Part shown: positions 9,305-17,209 of the stretch, piece by piece | How the letters are laid out: each line of letters starts with the position of its first letter | Numbering within the stretch: position 1 is the first letter of the stretch | NCBI RefSeq assembly: GCF_047634355.1 | Contig: NZ_JBLIAL010000013.1 | Direction: 5' to 3' (one strand) | DNA from: Porticoccus sp002341315 | GTDB taxonomy: Bacteria > Pseudomonadota > Gammaproteobacteria > Pseudomonadales > Porticoccaceae | Length of the DNA stretch: 64,000 nucleotides | Program-made: the position numbers and the translations under genes | Notes under the pieces: model-generated | The model's database searches: none | Seen by the model: only the letters and a program-made list of their open reading frames with translations | Told to the model about the DNA's origin: nothing

Positions 9305-9341
9305 CCATGGTCAAGTTAGTTTTATTTTAAGGTGACGCGAC

Positions 9342-9417
9342 AGGCCAGTAGTTCAATTGGTAGAGCACCGGTCTCCAAAACCGGCTGTTGGGGGTTCGAG
9401 TCCCTCCTGGCCTGCCA
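9342..9417 (+). tRNA. tRNA-Trp(CCA)
   Basis: Acceptor AGGCCAG pairs with CTGGCCT. The anticodon CCA is at 9375-9377, the T-loop GGTTCGAGTCC is standard, and the 3' CCA is encoded. The position between tuf and secE is the same as in Pseudomonas. Confidence 0.97.
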
Positions 9418-9479
9418 ATCTTAAACCTGTGTGCCCTCTGCAAAAAAGCGGGCACGGTCAGTAGGGGTGCTATCCGAGA

Positions 9480-9848
9480 ATGAGTTCGGCAACGGAAGAA
9501 AAGCAGTATCGATTAGATGGCCTCAAATGGCTGCTTGTCGTGCTGCTGGTCAGCGCCGCTATCTACGGCAACTATTATTTTGCAACAGAGTCGCTGTTAT
9601 ATCGGGTTATAGCGATACTGGCAGTAGCCTTGGTGGCTGGCTTTGTTGCACTGCAAACCCGTAAAGGTGACGGTTTTATTACCCTGTTGCGCGGTGCCTA
9701 CACGGAAGCGCGTCGGGTGGTCTGGCCAACACGGCAGGAGCGTAATCAAACAACCCTGATGGTGGTTGTGGTGGTGCTCGTGATGTCGCTGATTCTCTGG
9801 GGTCTCGACACACTATTCGGTTGGCTCGCCACAATGGTCATTGGCTAA
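9480..9848 (+). CDS. secE: Protein translocase subunit SecE
   Basis: Essential small subunit of the SecYEG channel that clamps SecY. The 122 residues form the three-membrane-segment enterobacterial/pseudomonad type: hydrophobic stretches at about 17-36, 41-58 and 95-118. The conserved cytoplasmic amphipathic helix, with the RRVVWPTRQE signature, lies at about 75-90. It lies between tRNA-Trp and nusG, the usual gammaproteobacterial order, nine bases before nusG. Confidence 0.96.
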   Translation: MSSATEEKQYRLDGLKWLLVVLLVSAAIYGNYYFATESLLYRVIAILAVALVAGFVALQTRKGDGFITLLRGAYTEARRVVWPTRQERNQTTLMVVVVVLVMSLILWGLDTLFGWLATMVIG

Positions 9849-9857
9849 GAGGTTCAG

Positions 9858-10385
9858 ATGCGCTGGTATGTCGTTCACGCCTATTCAGGCTACGAAAAGA
9901 AAGTTGCCGCTGCTCTGAGAGAGCGTGTGGCTCTATATGGTATGGAAGATCGTTTTGGTGAAATCCTGGTTCCCACTGAAGAGGTGGTGGAAATTAGGGG
10001 CGGTCAAAAACGCAAAAGTGAACGAAAGTTTTTCCCGGGATACGTGCTGGTGCAGATGGAGCTCGGTGATGATACCTGGCACCTGGTGAAAGAAACGCCC
10101 AGAGTTATGGGTTTCATTGGTGGTAAGGCAGACAAGCCCGCACCTATCACGGACAAAGAGGCAGAGATGATCCTGCAGCGCGTGCAGGATTCGGAAGATA
10201 AACCGAGACCGAAAACCGTGTTTGAAGCCGGTGAGGTTGTCAGGGTAACTGATGGGCCGTTTAACGATTTTAACGGTGTTGTGGAGGAGGTTAACTACGA
10301 TAAGAGTCGACTGAGGGTTTCAGTGTCGATTTTTGGTCGTTCCACGCCTGTTGAGCTGGAGTTTACCCAGGTGGAAAAAGCCTGA
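9858..10385 (+). CDS. nusG: Transcription termination/antitermination factor NusG
   Basis: Binds the clamp of RNA polymerase, suppresses pausing, and links polymerase to Rho or to the ribosome. The 175 residues comprise an N-terminal NGN domain (WYVVHAYSGYEKKV at the start, FFPGYVLVQM in the middle) and a C-terminal KOW domain (VRVTDGPFNDFNGVVEEV). Length is close to E. coli NusG (181). It lies in an operon with secE; rplK follows after a 102-base leader. Confidence 0.97.
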   Translation: MRWYVVHAYSGYEKKVAAALRERVALYGMEDRFGEILVPTEEVVEIRGGQKRKSERKFFPGYVLVQMELGDDTWHLVKETPRVMGFIGGKADKPAPITDKEAEMILQRVQDSEDKPRPKTVFEAGEVVRVTDGPFNDFNGVVEEVNYDKSRLRVSVSIFGRSTPVELEFTQVEKA

Positions 10386-10400
10386 CGCAATAATTGTATT

Positions 10401-10425
10401 GTCGCTGCCCATGGGGGGTGGCGAC
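10401..10425 (+). promoter_or_regulatory. Hairpin in the rplK-rplA leader (possible L1 autoregulatory region)
   Basis: In the 102-base nusG-rplK gap, GTCGC (10401-10405) pairs with GCGAC (10421-10425), and CCC and GGG can pair inside. In E. coli, L1 represses translation of rplKA by binding this leader. I infer the same role from position; I have not matched the L1 site base by base. Confidence 0.4.
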
Positions 10426-10487
10426 GGGGAGCCAACGAGGGATGTCGAAATCCTGAGGCGTTAATACCCACTATAGGAGAAACCAAG

Positions 10488-10919
10488 ATGGCAAAGAAAA
10501 TTGATGCTTACATCAAGCTTCAGGTGGCCGCTGGGCAGGCTAACCCCAGTCCGCCGGTAGGTCCTGCGCTGGGTCAGCGCGGCGTTAACATTATGGAGTT
10601 CTGCAAGGCGTTCAATGCGCAGACTCAGGGAATGGAACCGGGTGCTCCGGTGCCTGTTGTGATTACTGTCTATAGTGATCGCAGCTTCACGTTCACCATG
10701 AAAACTCCGCCAGCTTCATTTCTGTTGAAAAAAGCTGCGGGAATCAAAAGTGGTAGCGGTCGGCCCAATACGGCCAAAGTAGGCAAGGTGACACGCGCAC
10801 AACTGGAAGAGATCGCCAGTACGAAAATGGCCGACCTCACCGCAGCTGATATGGATGCTGCCGTTCGTACCATTGCCGGCTCCGCCCGTGCAATGGGTCT
10901 TGATGTGGAGGGTGTGTAA
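10488..10919 (+). CDS. rplK: 50S ribosomal protein L11
   Basis: L11 binds the GTPase-associated centre of 23S rRNA and the L10-L12 stalk base, and is needed for RelA activation. The 143 residues have the proline-rich N-terminal domain (AGQANPSPPVGPALGQRGVNIMEF) and the C-terminal rRNA-binding domain (KKAAGIKSGS). AGGAG sits about 7 bases before the ATG. rplA starts immediately after the stop codon. Confidence 0.98.
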   Translation: MAKKIDAYIKLQVAAGQANPSPPVGPALGQRGVNIMEFCKAFNAQTQGMEPGAPVPVVITVYSDRSFTFTMKTPPASFLLKKAAGIKSGSGRPNTAKVGKVTRAQLEEIASTKMADLTAADMDAAVRTIAGSARAMGLDVEGV

Positions 10920-11615
10920 ATGGCTAAGCCATCCAAGCGTGTTCGTGCGATCCAGGAAAAAGTACAAGTTGGCAAGCTGTATCCCATCAGTGAAGCCATT
11001 GCATTGTTGAAAGAATTCTCCAGCGTCAAATTTACTGAAACCGTTGATGTAGCTGTGAATCTGGGAATTGATCCCCGTAAATCCGATCAGGCAGTACGCG
11101 GTGCAACCACGTTGCCTAACGGCACGGGCAAGACCGTACGTGTGGCTGTATTTACTCAAGGTGATTCTGCCGAAGCGGCCAAGGCTGCCGGCGCCGATCT
11201 GGTCGGAATGGAAGATCTGGCTGAGCAGATCAAAGCCGGTAATATGGATTTTGATGTGGTGATTGCAGACCCTGCGGCAATGCGGGTGGTTGGTCAGCTC
11301 GGTCAGGTGCTCGGCCCCCGCGGCCTGATGCCTAACCCAAAAACTGGCACAGTGACCCCCGATGTCGTGACTGCAGTAAAAAATGCCAAGGCCGGCCAGG
11401 TGCGTTTCCGTGCTGACAAGAACGGCATTATTCATGGTGGCATTGGCAGCTTGTCTTTTGAGGCTGGTGCGTTGAAGCAAAACCTTGAAGCATTGATTGC
11501 CGATTTGAAAAAGATCAAGCCAGCTTCGGCCAAAGGCATCTATGTGAAGAAAGTAACAGTCTCCAGCACTATGGGGCCAGGATTGATTATTGATCAGGCC
11601 TCTCTGGAGGCTTGA
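10920..11615 (+). CDS. rplA: 50S ribosomal protein L1
   Basis: Forms the mobile L1 stalk at the E site and, in E. coli, represses its own operon. The 231 residues start MAKPSKRVRAIQEK and contain the signature GPRGLMPNPKTGTVT. The GGAGGG ribosome site lies inside the end of rplK, and the ATG follows the rplK stop directly, so the two genes are translationally coupled. Confidence 0.98.
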   Translation: MAKPSKRVRAIQEKVQVGKLYPISEAIALLKEFSSVKFTETVDVAVNLGIDPRKSDQAVRGATTLPNGTGKTVRVAVFTQGDSAEAAKAAGADLVGMEDLAEQIKAGNMDFDVVIADPAAMRVVGQLGQVLGPRGLMPNPKTGTVTPDVVTAVKNAKAGQVRFRADKNGIIHGGIGSLSFEAGALKQNLEALIADLKKIKPASAKGIYVKKVTVSSTMGPGLIIDQASLEA

Positions 11616-11683
11616 TATAGGGGGCAGGATACAGCCCCTAAATAACTTTGGGGTCTGGGTGGCGAACTTTATTGGACGCGCCC

Positions 11684-11781
11684 GGGCCGTCAAAGACCGT
11701 AGGTGCCCCTTGGGGTCTAATGTGATTTTCAGGTTCCTGTAACCGCCGTTGAAAAAAACGCCTACGCAGACGGTGTGACCC
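11684..11781 (+). promoter_or_regulatory. L10 leader (L10/L12-binding autoregulatory RNA)
   Basis: The segments GGGCCGTCAAAGACCGTAGG and CCTACGCAGACGGTGTGACCC pair through CCGTC/GACGG and CGTAGG/CCTACG. This reproduces the conserved L10 leader of gammaproteobacteria, to which the L10-(L12)4 complex binds to repress rplJL translation. It occupies the middle of the 287-base gap between rplA and rplJ. The rest of the gap shows no gene. Confidence 0.85.
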
Positions 11782-11902
11782 GGTTCAGTATATTTTGGCT
11801 GGATTTGATCACCGAAACGGTATCGATAGTAATTTTATCGATGCTTTAACCAGTAGAAAGCTCCCTCCGGGGGGTGATCTATTAAATCCAGGAGATAATC
11901 TC

Positions 11903-12433
11903 GTGGCATTGAATCTCGAAAACAAAAAAGCGATCGTCGCTCTAGTTAACGAGACTGCTGGCAATGCATTGTCACTGGTAATCGCTGACGCTCGCGGCGT
12001 CAACGTGACGAACATGACTGAGCTCCGCGCGAAGGCTCGCGAACAAAATATCGACCTGCGTGTCATTCGCAACACACTTGCGAAGCGTGCATTTCAGGGT
12101 ACGGATTTTGAATGCGTGACTGATGTGTTGACTGGTCCGTCACTGTTCGGTTTCTCTATGGAGGATCCGGGTGCTGCCGCTCGCCTGTTCAAAGAATTTG
12201 CCAAGACCAATGACAAATTTGAGATCAAGGCGCTGTCCGTCAGTGGACAACTGTTGAGTAAGGAACAAGTTGACGTTCTGGCTACCCTGCCGACCCGAGA
12301 GCAAGCTCTGGGAATGCTGGTCAGCGTAATGATTGCTCCAGTTACCAAACTGGCTCGCACGTTCAACGAAGTCCCCACCAAAGTGACACGTGTTGTAGCG
12401 GCTGTTCGCGATCAAAAGCAGGAAGCTGCTTAA
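11903..12433 (+). CDS. rplJ: 50S ribosomal protein L10
   Basis: Anchors the L7/L12 stalk to the large subunit and is the autoregulator of its operon. The 176 residues from the GTG at 11903 (VALNLENKKAIVALVNE) align with E. coli L10 from its first residue. AGGAG at 11890 supports this start. The open frame runs 36 codons further upstream into the leader RNA, but that part has no L10 character and no ribosome site. Confidence 0.97.
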   Translation: MALNLENKKAIVALVNETAGNALSLVIADARGVNVTNMTELRAKAREQNIDLRVIRNTLAKRAFQGTDFECVTDVLTGPSLFGFSMEDPGAAARLFKEFAKTNDKFEIKALSVSGQLLSKEQVDVLATLPTREQALGMLVSVMIAPVTKLARTFNEVPTKVTRVVAAVRDQKQEAA

Positions 12434-12481
12434 TCGGCGACATCGTTTACTTTAATTTACTTTTTATCAGGAGATTGAGTC

Positions 12482-12859
12482 ATGGCTCTATCAAAAGATG
12501 ACATTTTGAACGCAATTGCTGAAATGAGCGTCATGGACGTTGTGGAACTCGTATCAGCCATGGAAGAAAAATTTGGTGTATCTGCCGCTGCTGCTGTCTC
12601 AGTTGCTGCTGCACCGGCTGCCGCGGCTGCGGCAGAAGTTGAGGAGAAAACCGAGTTTGACGTTATTCTGAACGCCGCAGGCGAGAAGAAAGTCAACGTG
12701 ATCAAGGTTGTTCGTAGCCTGACTGGTCTGGGGCTGAAAGAAGCCAAAGACCTGGTTGACGGCGCGCCCTCCGCTATTAAGGAAGGTGTTTCCAAAGCGG
12801 ATGCAGACGCAGCCGTGAAAGAACTGGAAGAGGCTGGCGCAACTGTCGAACTTAAGTAA
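12482..12859 (+). CDS. rplL: 50S ribosomal protein L7/L12
   Basis: Multi-copy stalk protein that recruits translation GTPases. The 125 residues have the N-terminal dimerisation domain, an alanine-rich hinge at about 35-55, and the C-terminal factor-binding domain with GLGLKEAKDLVDGAP. The AGGAG ribosome site lies about 9 bases before the ATG. A structured 201-base gap separates it from rpoB. Confidence 0.98.
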   Translation: MALSKDDILNAIAEMSVMDVVELVSAMEEKFGVSAAAAVSVAAAPAAAAAAEVEEKTEFDVILNAAGEKKVNVIKVVRSLTGLGLKEAKDLVDGAPSAIKEGVSKADADAAVKELEEAGATVELK

Positions 12860-12913
12860 GTTCTACGGGTTTGACGCGCTGGTTGTCTGATAATGTATCA
12901 GGCGCAGGCTGGT

Positions 12914-13011
12914 GGGCGATTTCGCCCTCCGGCCTTTTCCTGCTTATGGCAGATGCCTAAAGCGGGATCGATAAGGCCTTTTTGTTAAAAGGCCGGACGG
13001 CTGTAAAGCCG
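12914..13011 (+). promoter_or_regulatory. Structured rplL-rpoB intergenic region with alternative hairpins
   Basis: Three stems can form. GGGCG/CGCCC (12914-12927) is followed at once by GGCCTTTT (12931-12938). GGCCTTTT/AAAAGGCC (12975-12982 with 12987-12994) has a TGTT loop. CGGCT/AGCCG (12998-13011) has a GTAA loop. The octamer GGCCTTTT occurs twice upstream of its single complement, so two pairings compete. E. coli has an attenuator and an RNase III site in this gap; a similar role is likely here. Confidence 0.6.
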
Positions 13012-13060
13012 GGCAATGCTGGATGGTCGATTGGACCAAGTGAACGTGCTGGGGAATATG

Positions 13061-16000
13061 ATGGCTTACTCGTACACTGAGAAAAAACGTATTCGCAAGG
13101 ATTTTGGCAAATTGCCGCAGGTAATGGATCTGCCTTTCCTTCTTGCGATTCAGCTCGACTCCTACCGAAATTTTACACAGAAAGGCGTTCCCGTTGAGCA
13201 ACGGATGGACGCCGGTCTGCATGCTGCATTTAATTCTGTCTTTCCGATTGTGAGCTACTCAGGTAATGCGAGTCTCGAGTATGTTGACTACGTGCTGGGC
13301 AAGCCATCCTTCGATGAAGAAGAGTGCAAGTTGCGCAGTGTTACCTTCGCTGTGCCGCTCAGAGTTCGTGTGCGTCTGGTTATTTATGACAAGGAGTCTG
13401 CCAACAAGGCAATCAAGGATATTAAAGAGCAGGAAGTCTATATGGGGGAAATCCCCCTGATGACGGATAACGGTACCTTTATCATCAATGGTACCGAGCG
13501 GGTTATTGTTTCCCAGCTACACCGTTCGCCAGGCGTGTTTTTCGATCACGACAAGGGTAAAACCCACTCCTCCGGCAAGCTGTTGTATTCCGCACGGATT
13601 ATTCCCTACCGCGGTTCCTGGCTGGATTTCGAGTTTGATCCGAAAGACCTGGTGTTTGTGCGTATTGACCGGCGCCGTAAATTGCCGGCAACTATCCTGT
13701 TGCGTGCGCTTGGGTTCAGCTCAGAAGAAATGCTGGGAATGTTTTTTGAAACCAGCACATTCAACCTGGCTAAAGACGGCAGTTACTCATTGGATCTGGT
13801 CCCCTCCCGTCTGCGGGGCGATATCGCCGCATTTGATATCAAAGGCAAGGGCGGCAAGGTTATTGTTGAAGAGGGGCGTCGGATCACGGCGCGCCATATT
13901 CGTGAGCTGGAAAAAGAGAATGTCAGCAAGCTCGAAGTGCCCACCGACTACCTTTACGGTCGTCCTCTGGCAAAGGATCTGGTGGATCCAAACACCGGCG
14001 AGCTGTTGCTTGAGTGTAATACTGAAATTACCCAGGAAGCCCTCGATAAGTTGCGCGAAGCCGGGCTGAAGTCGGTTGAGACGATCTATACGAATGATTT
14101 GGACTGTGGTCCATTTGTTTCTGACACCTTGCGCAGTGACAGTAGTCGTACACAGCTTGAAGCGCTGGTGGAAATTTACCGGATGATGCGTCCCGGTGAA
14201 CCGCCGACCAAAGAATCCGCTGAAAACCTGTTCAATAATCTGTTTTTTAGTCTGGAGCGTTACGATCTGTCCGGTGTAGGGCGGATGAAGTTTAACCGTC
14301 GCCTCGGTCGTGAAGAGGAAGTGGGTGAAGGCACCCTGAGCCGCGAAGATATAGTCGATGTGATGAAGGTTCTGATCGATATTCGCAACGGTAAAGGTGT
14401 GGTGGATGATATCGATCACCTGGGTAACCGCCGAATTCGTTCAGTGGGTGAGATGGCCGAAAATCAGTTCCGCATTGGTCTGGTTCGTGTCGAGCGCGCG
14501 GTCAAAGAGCGCCTCTCTGTAGCAGAATCCGAAGGGTTGATGCCCCAGGATCTGGTCAATGCCAAGCCGGTGGCTGCTGCGATGAAAGAATTTTTCGGCT
14601 CCAGTCAGCTGTCCCAGTTTATGGACCAGAACAACCCGTTGTCGGAGGTTACCCACAAACGTCGCGTGTCGGCATTGGGCCCAGGTGGTCTTACCCGGGA
14701 GCGCGCCGGTTTTGAGGTTCGTGACGTACACCCTACGCATTATGGTCGTGTGTGTCCGATTGAAACGCCCGAGGGTCCAAATATTGGTTTGATCAACTCC
14801 TTGGCAGCCTATGCCCGTACCAACAGTTACGGCTTTCTCGAGACGCCTTACCGGAAGGTGATTGACCGCAAGGTGACTGATCAGATCGAATATCTGTCGG
14901 CGATTAACGAATCCAATTTTGTTATCGCTCAGGCCTCTGCCTCTGTTAATGAGAAAGGTGAGCTCAACGATGAGCTTGTCAATGTTCGTCACATTGGTGA
15001 ATTTACGGTTAAACCGCCGGAAGATGTTCACTATATGGATGTGTCTCCACAACAGGTGGTGTCGGTAGCAGCAGCACTGATTCCATTCCTGGAGCATGAT
15101 GATGCTAACCGCGCATTGATGGGTTCCAATATGCAGCGTCAGGCAGTGCCGACGCTGGTGGTTGAAAAACCGCTGGTGGGAACCGGTTTTGAACGCCATG
15201 TGGCATCGGACTCAGGTGTCTGTGTGGTCGGTCGCCGCGGTGGTGTCATCGAGAACGTTGACGCCAGCCGGATTGTTGTGCGTGTCAATGACGATGAAGT
15301 TGAATCTGGCGATGCCGGTGTTGATATTTATAACCTCACCAAGTACACCCGTTCCAACCAGAATACCTGCATCAATCAAAGACCGATTGTCCGCCAGGGC
15401 GATGTTATAGCTCGCGGGGATATCCTTGCCGATGGCCCGTCTGTGGATATGGGTGAACTGGCATTGGGCCAGAATATGCGTATCGCCTTCATGCCCTGGA
15501 ATGGCTACAACTTTGAGGACTCGATTCTGATTTCAGAGCGGGTGGTTCAGGAGGATCGCTTTACCACTATCCATATTCAGGAGCTGACCTGTACCGCGCG
15601 TGATACCAAGCTTGGGGCAGAAGAGATTACTGCCGACATCCCCAATGTCGGTGAGGCGGCGCTGTCCCGTCTCGATGAGTCCGGAATTGTCTACATTGGC
15701 GCCGAGGTTTCGGCCGGAGACATTCTGGTGGGCAAGGTCACGCCGAAGGGTGAAACTCAACTGACGCCTGAGGAGAAGTTGCTCCGTGCCATCTTTGGTG
15801 AAAAAGCCTCTGATGTGAAAGACACTTCTCTGAGAGTTCCCTCAAGTACCAAGGGTACGGTGATTGATGTGCAAGTGTTCACCCGTGACGGGTTGGAAAA
15901 GGATCAGCGCTCCCTGCAAATCGAGAAGGCTGCGCTGGATCAGTTCCGTCAGGACCTGAATGATGAATACCGCATTATGGAAAATGCCACTTTTGAACGG

Positions 16001-17140
16001 TTGAGTGCCGCATTGGTAGGGCAGCCTGTGGTTAAGGCTCCCGGTCTCAAAAAAGGCGACAAGCTGACGGAAGAAATCGTCGCTTCCTATACCAGTGAAG
16101 AATGGTTCAAGTTGCGGATGAACGAAGACGCTCTGAACGAACAGGTTGCCAGGGCAGAGGAACTGTTGACCGAACGCCGCAAAATACTTGATGAACGTTA
16201 TCAGGATAAAAAGAGCAAGCTGCAAAGTGGCGATGATCTCGCTCCCGGTGTGCTGAAAACTGTCAAGGTGTATCTGGCCGTCAAGCGTCGCATTCAGCCT
16301 GGCGATAAAATGGCGGGCCGTCACGGTAACAAGGGTGTTATCTCCGTGATCATGCCCGTGGAAGATATGCCTTTTGATGAAAACGGCGTGCCTGTCGACG
16401 TGGTTTTGAACCCACTTGGCGTGCCGTCAAGGATGAATGTCGGTCAGATCCTTGAGACCCATATGGGGCTCGCTGCCAAAGGGCTGGGTGAGAAAATCGA
16501 TCGTATGATCCAGGCTCAGCAGAAAACTGTCGAGATTCGCAAGTTCCTGCAGCAGATCTACGACGTGGGTCTCGGCACCAGTCCGGTCGAGCTGAATACG
16601 CTTTCAGATAAGGAAGTAGGTGAGCTGGCCAGCAATTTGCGTAAAGGTGTGCCGATGGCAACGCCAGTGTTTGATGGCGCGCAGGAGGAAGAGATCAAGG
16701 CCCTGCTGGCCCTGGCCGATCTGCCGGAAAGCGGGCAAATGACGCTCTATGACGGACGTTCTGGTGATCAGTTTGAGCGCCCTGTAACCGTCGGTTATAT
16801 GTACATGCTGAAACTGAATCACTTGGTAGACGACAAAATGCATGCCCGTTCAACGGGATCCTACAGTCTGGTTACCCAGCAGCCGCTGGGTGGTAAAGCC
16901 CAGTTTGGTGGCCAGCGCTTTGGTGAAATGGAGGTGTGGGCGCTCGAGGCTTATGGTGCTGCCTATACCTTGCAGGAAATGCTCACAGTCAAGTCCGATG
17001 ATGTGAATGGTCGTACCAAAATGTATAAAAACATTGTGGATGGCGATCACAGCATGGAGCCCGGCATGCCGGAATCCTTCAACGTGTTGGTTAAGGAAAT
17101 ACGCTCGCTTGCTATCAACATCGAGTTGGAAAACGAGTAA
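13061..17140 (+). CDS. rpoB: DNA-directed RNA polymerase subunit beta
   Basis: Forms much of the catalytic cleft of RNA polymerase and binds rifampicin. The 1359 residues starting MAYSYTEKKRIRKDFGK align with other RpoB proteins from their first residues. The ATG at 13061 has GGGG six bases upstream. An ATG immediately before it and a longer in-frame extension from 13016 are less likely. The rifampicin region reads SSQLSQFMDQNNPLSEVTHK followed by RRVSALGPGG, with wild-type D516, H526 and S531 equivalents, so no resistance mutation is visible. Length matches pseudomonad RpoB (about 1357). rpoC follows after 69 bases. Confidence 0.98.
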   Translation: MAYSYTEKKRIRKDFGKLPQVMDLPFLLAIQLDSYRNFTQKGVPVEQRMDAGLHAAFNSVFPIVSYSGNASLEYVDYVLGKPSFDEEECKLRSVTFAVPLRVRVRLVIYDKESANKAIKDIKEQEVYMGEIPLMTDNGTFIINGTERVIVSQLHRSPGVFFDHDKGKTHSSGKLLYSARIIPYRGSWLDFEFDPKDLVFVRIDRRRKLPATILLRALGFSSEEMLGMFFETSTFNLAKDGSYSLDLVPSRLRGDIAAFDIKGKGGKVIVEEGRRITARHIRELEKENVSKLEVPTDYLYGRPLAKDLVDPNTGELLLECNTEITQEALDKLREAGLKSVETIYTNDLDCGPFVSDTLRSDSSRTQLEALVEIYRMMRPGEPPTKESAENLFNNLFFSLERYDLSGVGRMKFNRRLGREEEVGEGTLSREDIVDVMKVLIDIRNGKGVVDDIDHLGNRRIRSVGEMAENQFRIGLVRVERAVKERLSVAESEGLMPQDLVNAKPVAAAMKEFFGSSQLSQFMDQNNPLSEVTHKRRVSALGPGGLTRERAGFEVRDVHPTHYGRVCPIETPEGPNIGLINSLAAYARTNSYGFLETPYRKVIDRKVTDQIEYLSAINESNFVIAQASASVNEKGELNDELVNVRHIGEFTVKPPEDVHYMDVSPQQVVSVAAALIPFLEHDDANRALMGSNMQRQAVPTLVVEKPLVGTGFERHVASDSGVCVVGRRGGVIENVDASRIVVRVNDDEVESGDAGVDIYNLTKYTRSNQNTCINQRPIVRQGDVIARGDILADGPSVDMGELALGQNMRIAFMPWNGYNFEDSILISERVVQEDRFTTIHIQELTCTARDTKLGAEEITADIPNVGEAALSRLDESGIVYIGAEVSAGDILVGKVTPKGETQLTPEEKLLRAIFGEKASDVKDTSLRVPSSTKGTVIDVQVFTRDGLEKDQRSLQIEKAALDQFRQDLNDEYRIMENATFERLSAALVGQPVVKAPGLKKGDKLTEEIVASYTSEEWFKLRMNEDALNEQVARAEELLTERRKILDERYQDKKSKLQSGDDLAPGVLKTVKVYLAVKRRIQPGDKMAGRHGNKGVISVIMPVEDMPFDENGVPVDVVLNPLGVPSRMNVGQILETHMGLAAKGLGEKIDRMIQAQQKTVEIRKFLQQIYDVGLGTSPVELNTLSDKEVGELASNLRKGVPMATPVFDGAQEEEIKALLALADLPESGQMTLYDGRSGDQFERPVTVGYMYMLKLNHLVDDKMHARSTGSYSLVTQQPLGGKAQFGGQRFGEMEVWALEAYGAAYTLQEMLTVKSDDVNGRTKMYKNIVDGDHSMEPGMPESFNVLVKEIRSLAINIELENE

Positions 17141-17160
17141 CCGTCATTATTAGGTTGGGG

Positions 17161-17177
17161 GCGGACCTAATGTCCGC
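17161..17177 (+). other. Hairpin between rpoB and rpoC
   Basis: GCGGAC and GTCCGC enclose CTAAT, without a T-tract, 32 bases before the rpoC start. It is not a terminator; it may protect mRNA or tune rpoC translation. Confidence 0.5.
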
Positions 17178-17209
17178 CGCGCAAAGCTAGCACCCACTGG
17201 AGAAAGGCA

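Noticed and set aside
10716..11693. 325-codon minus-strand frame
   Set aside because: It lies antisense to rplK, rplA and the leader, has no recognisable domain, and is explained by codon bias of the real genes.
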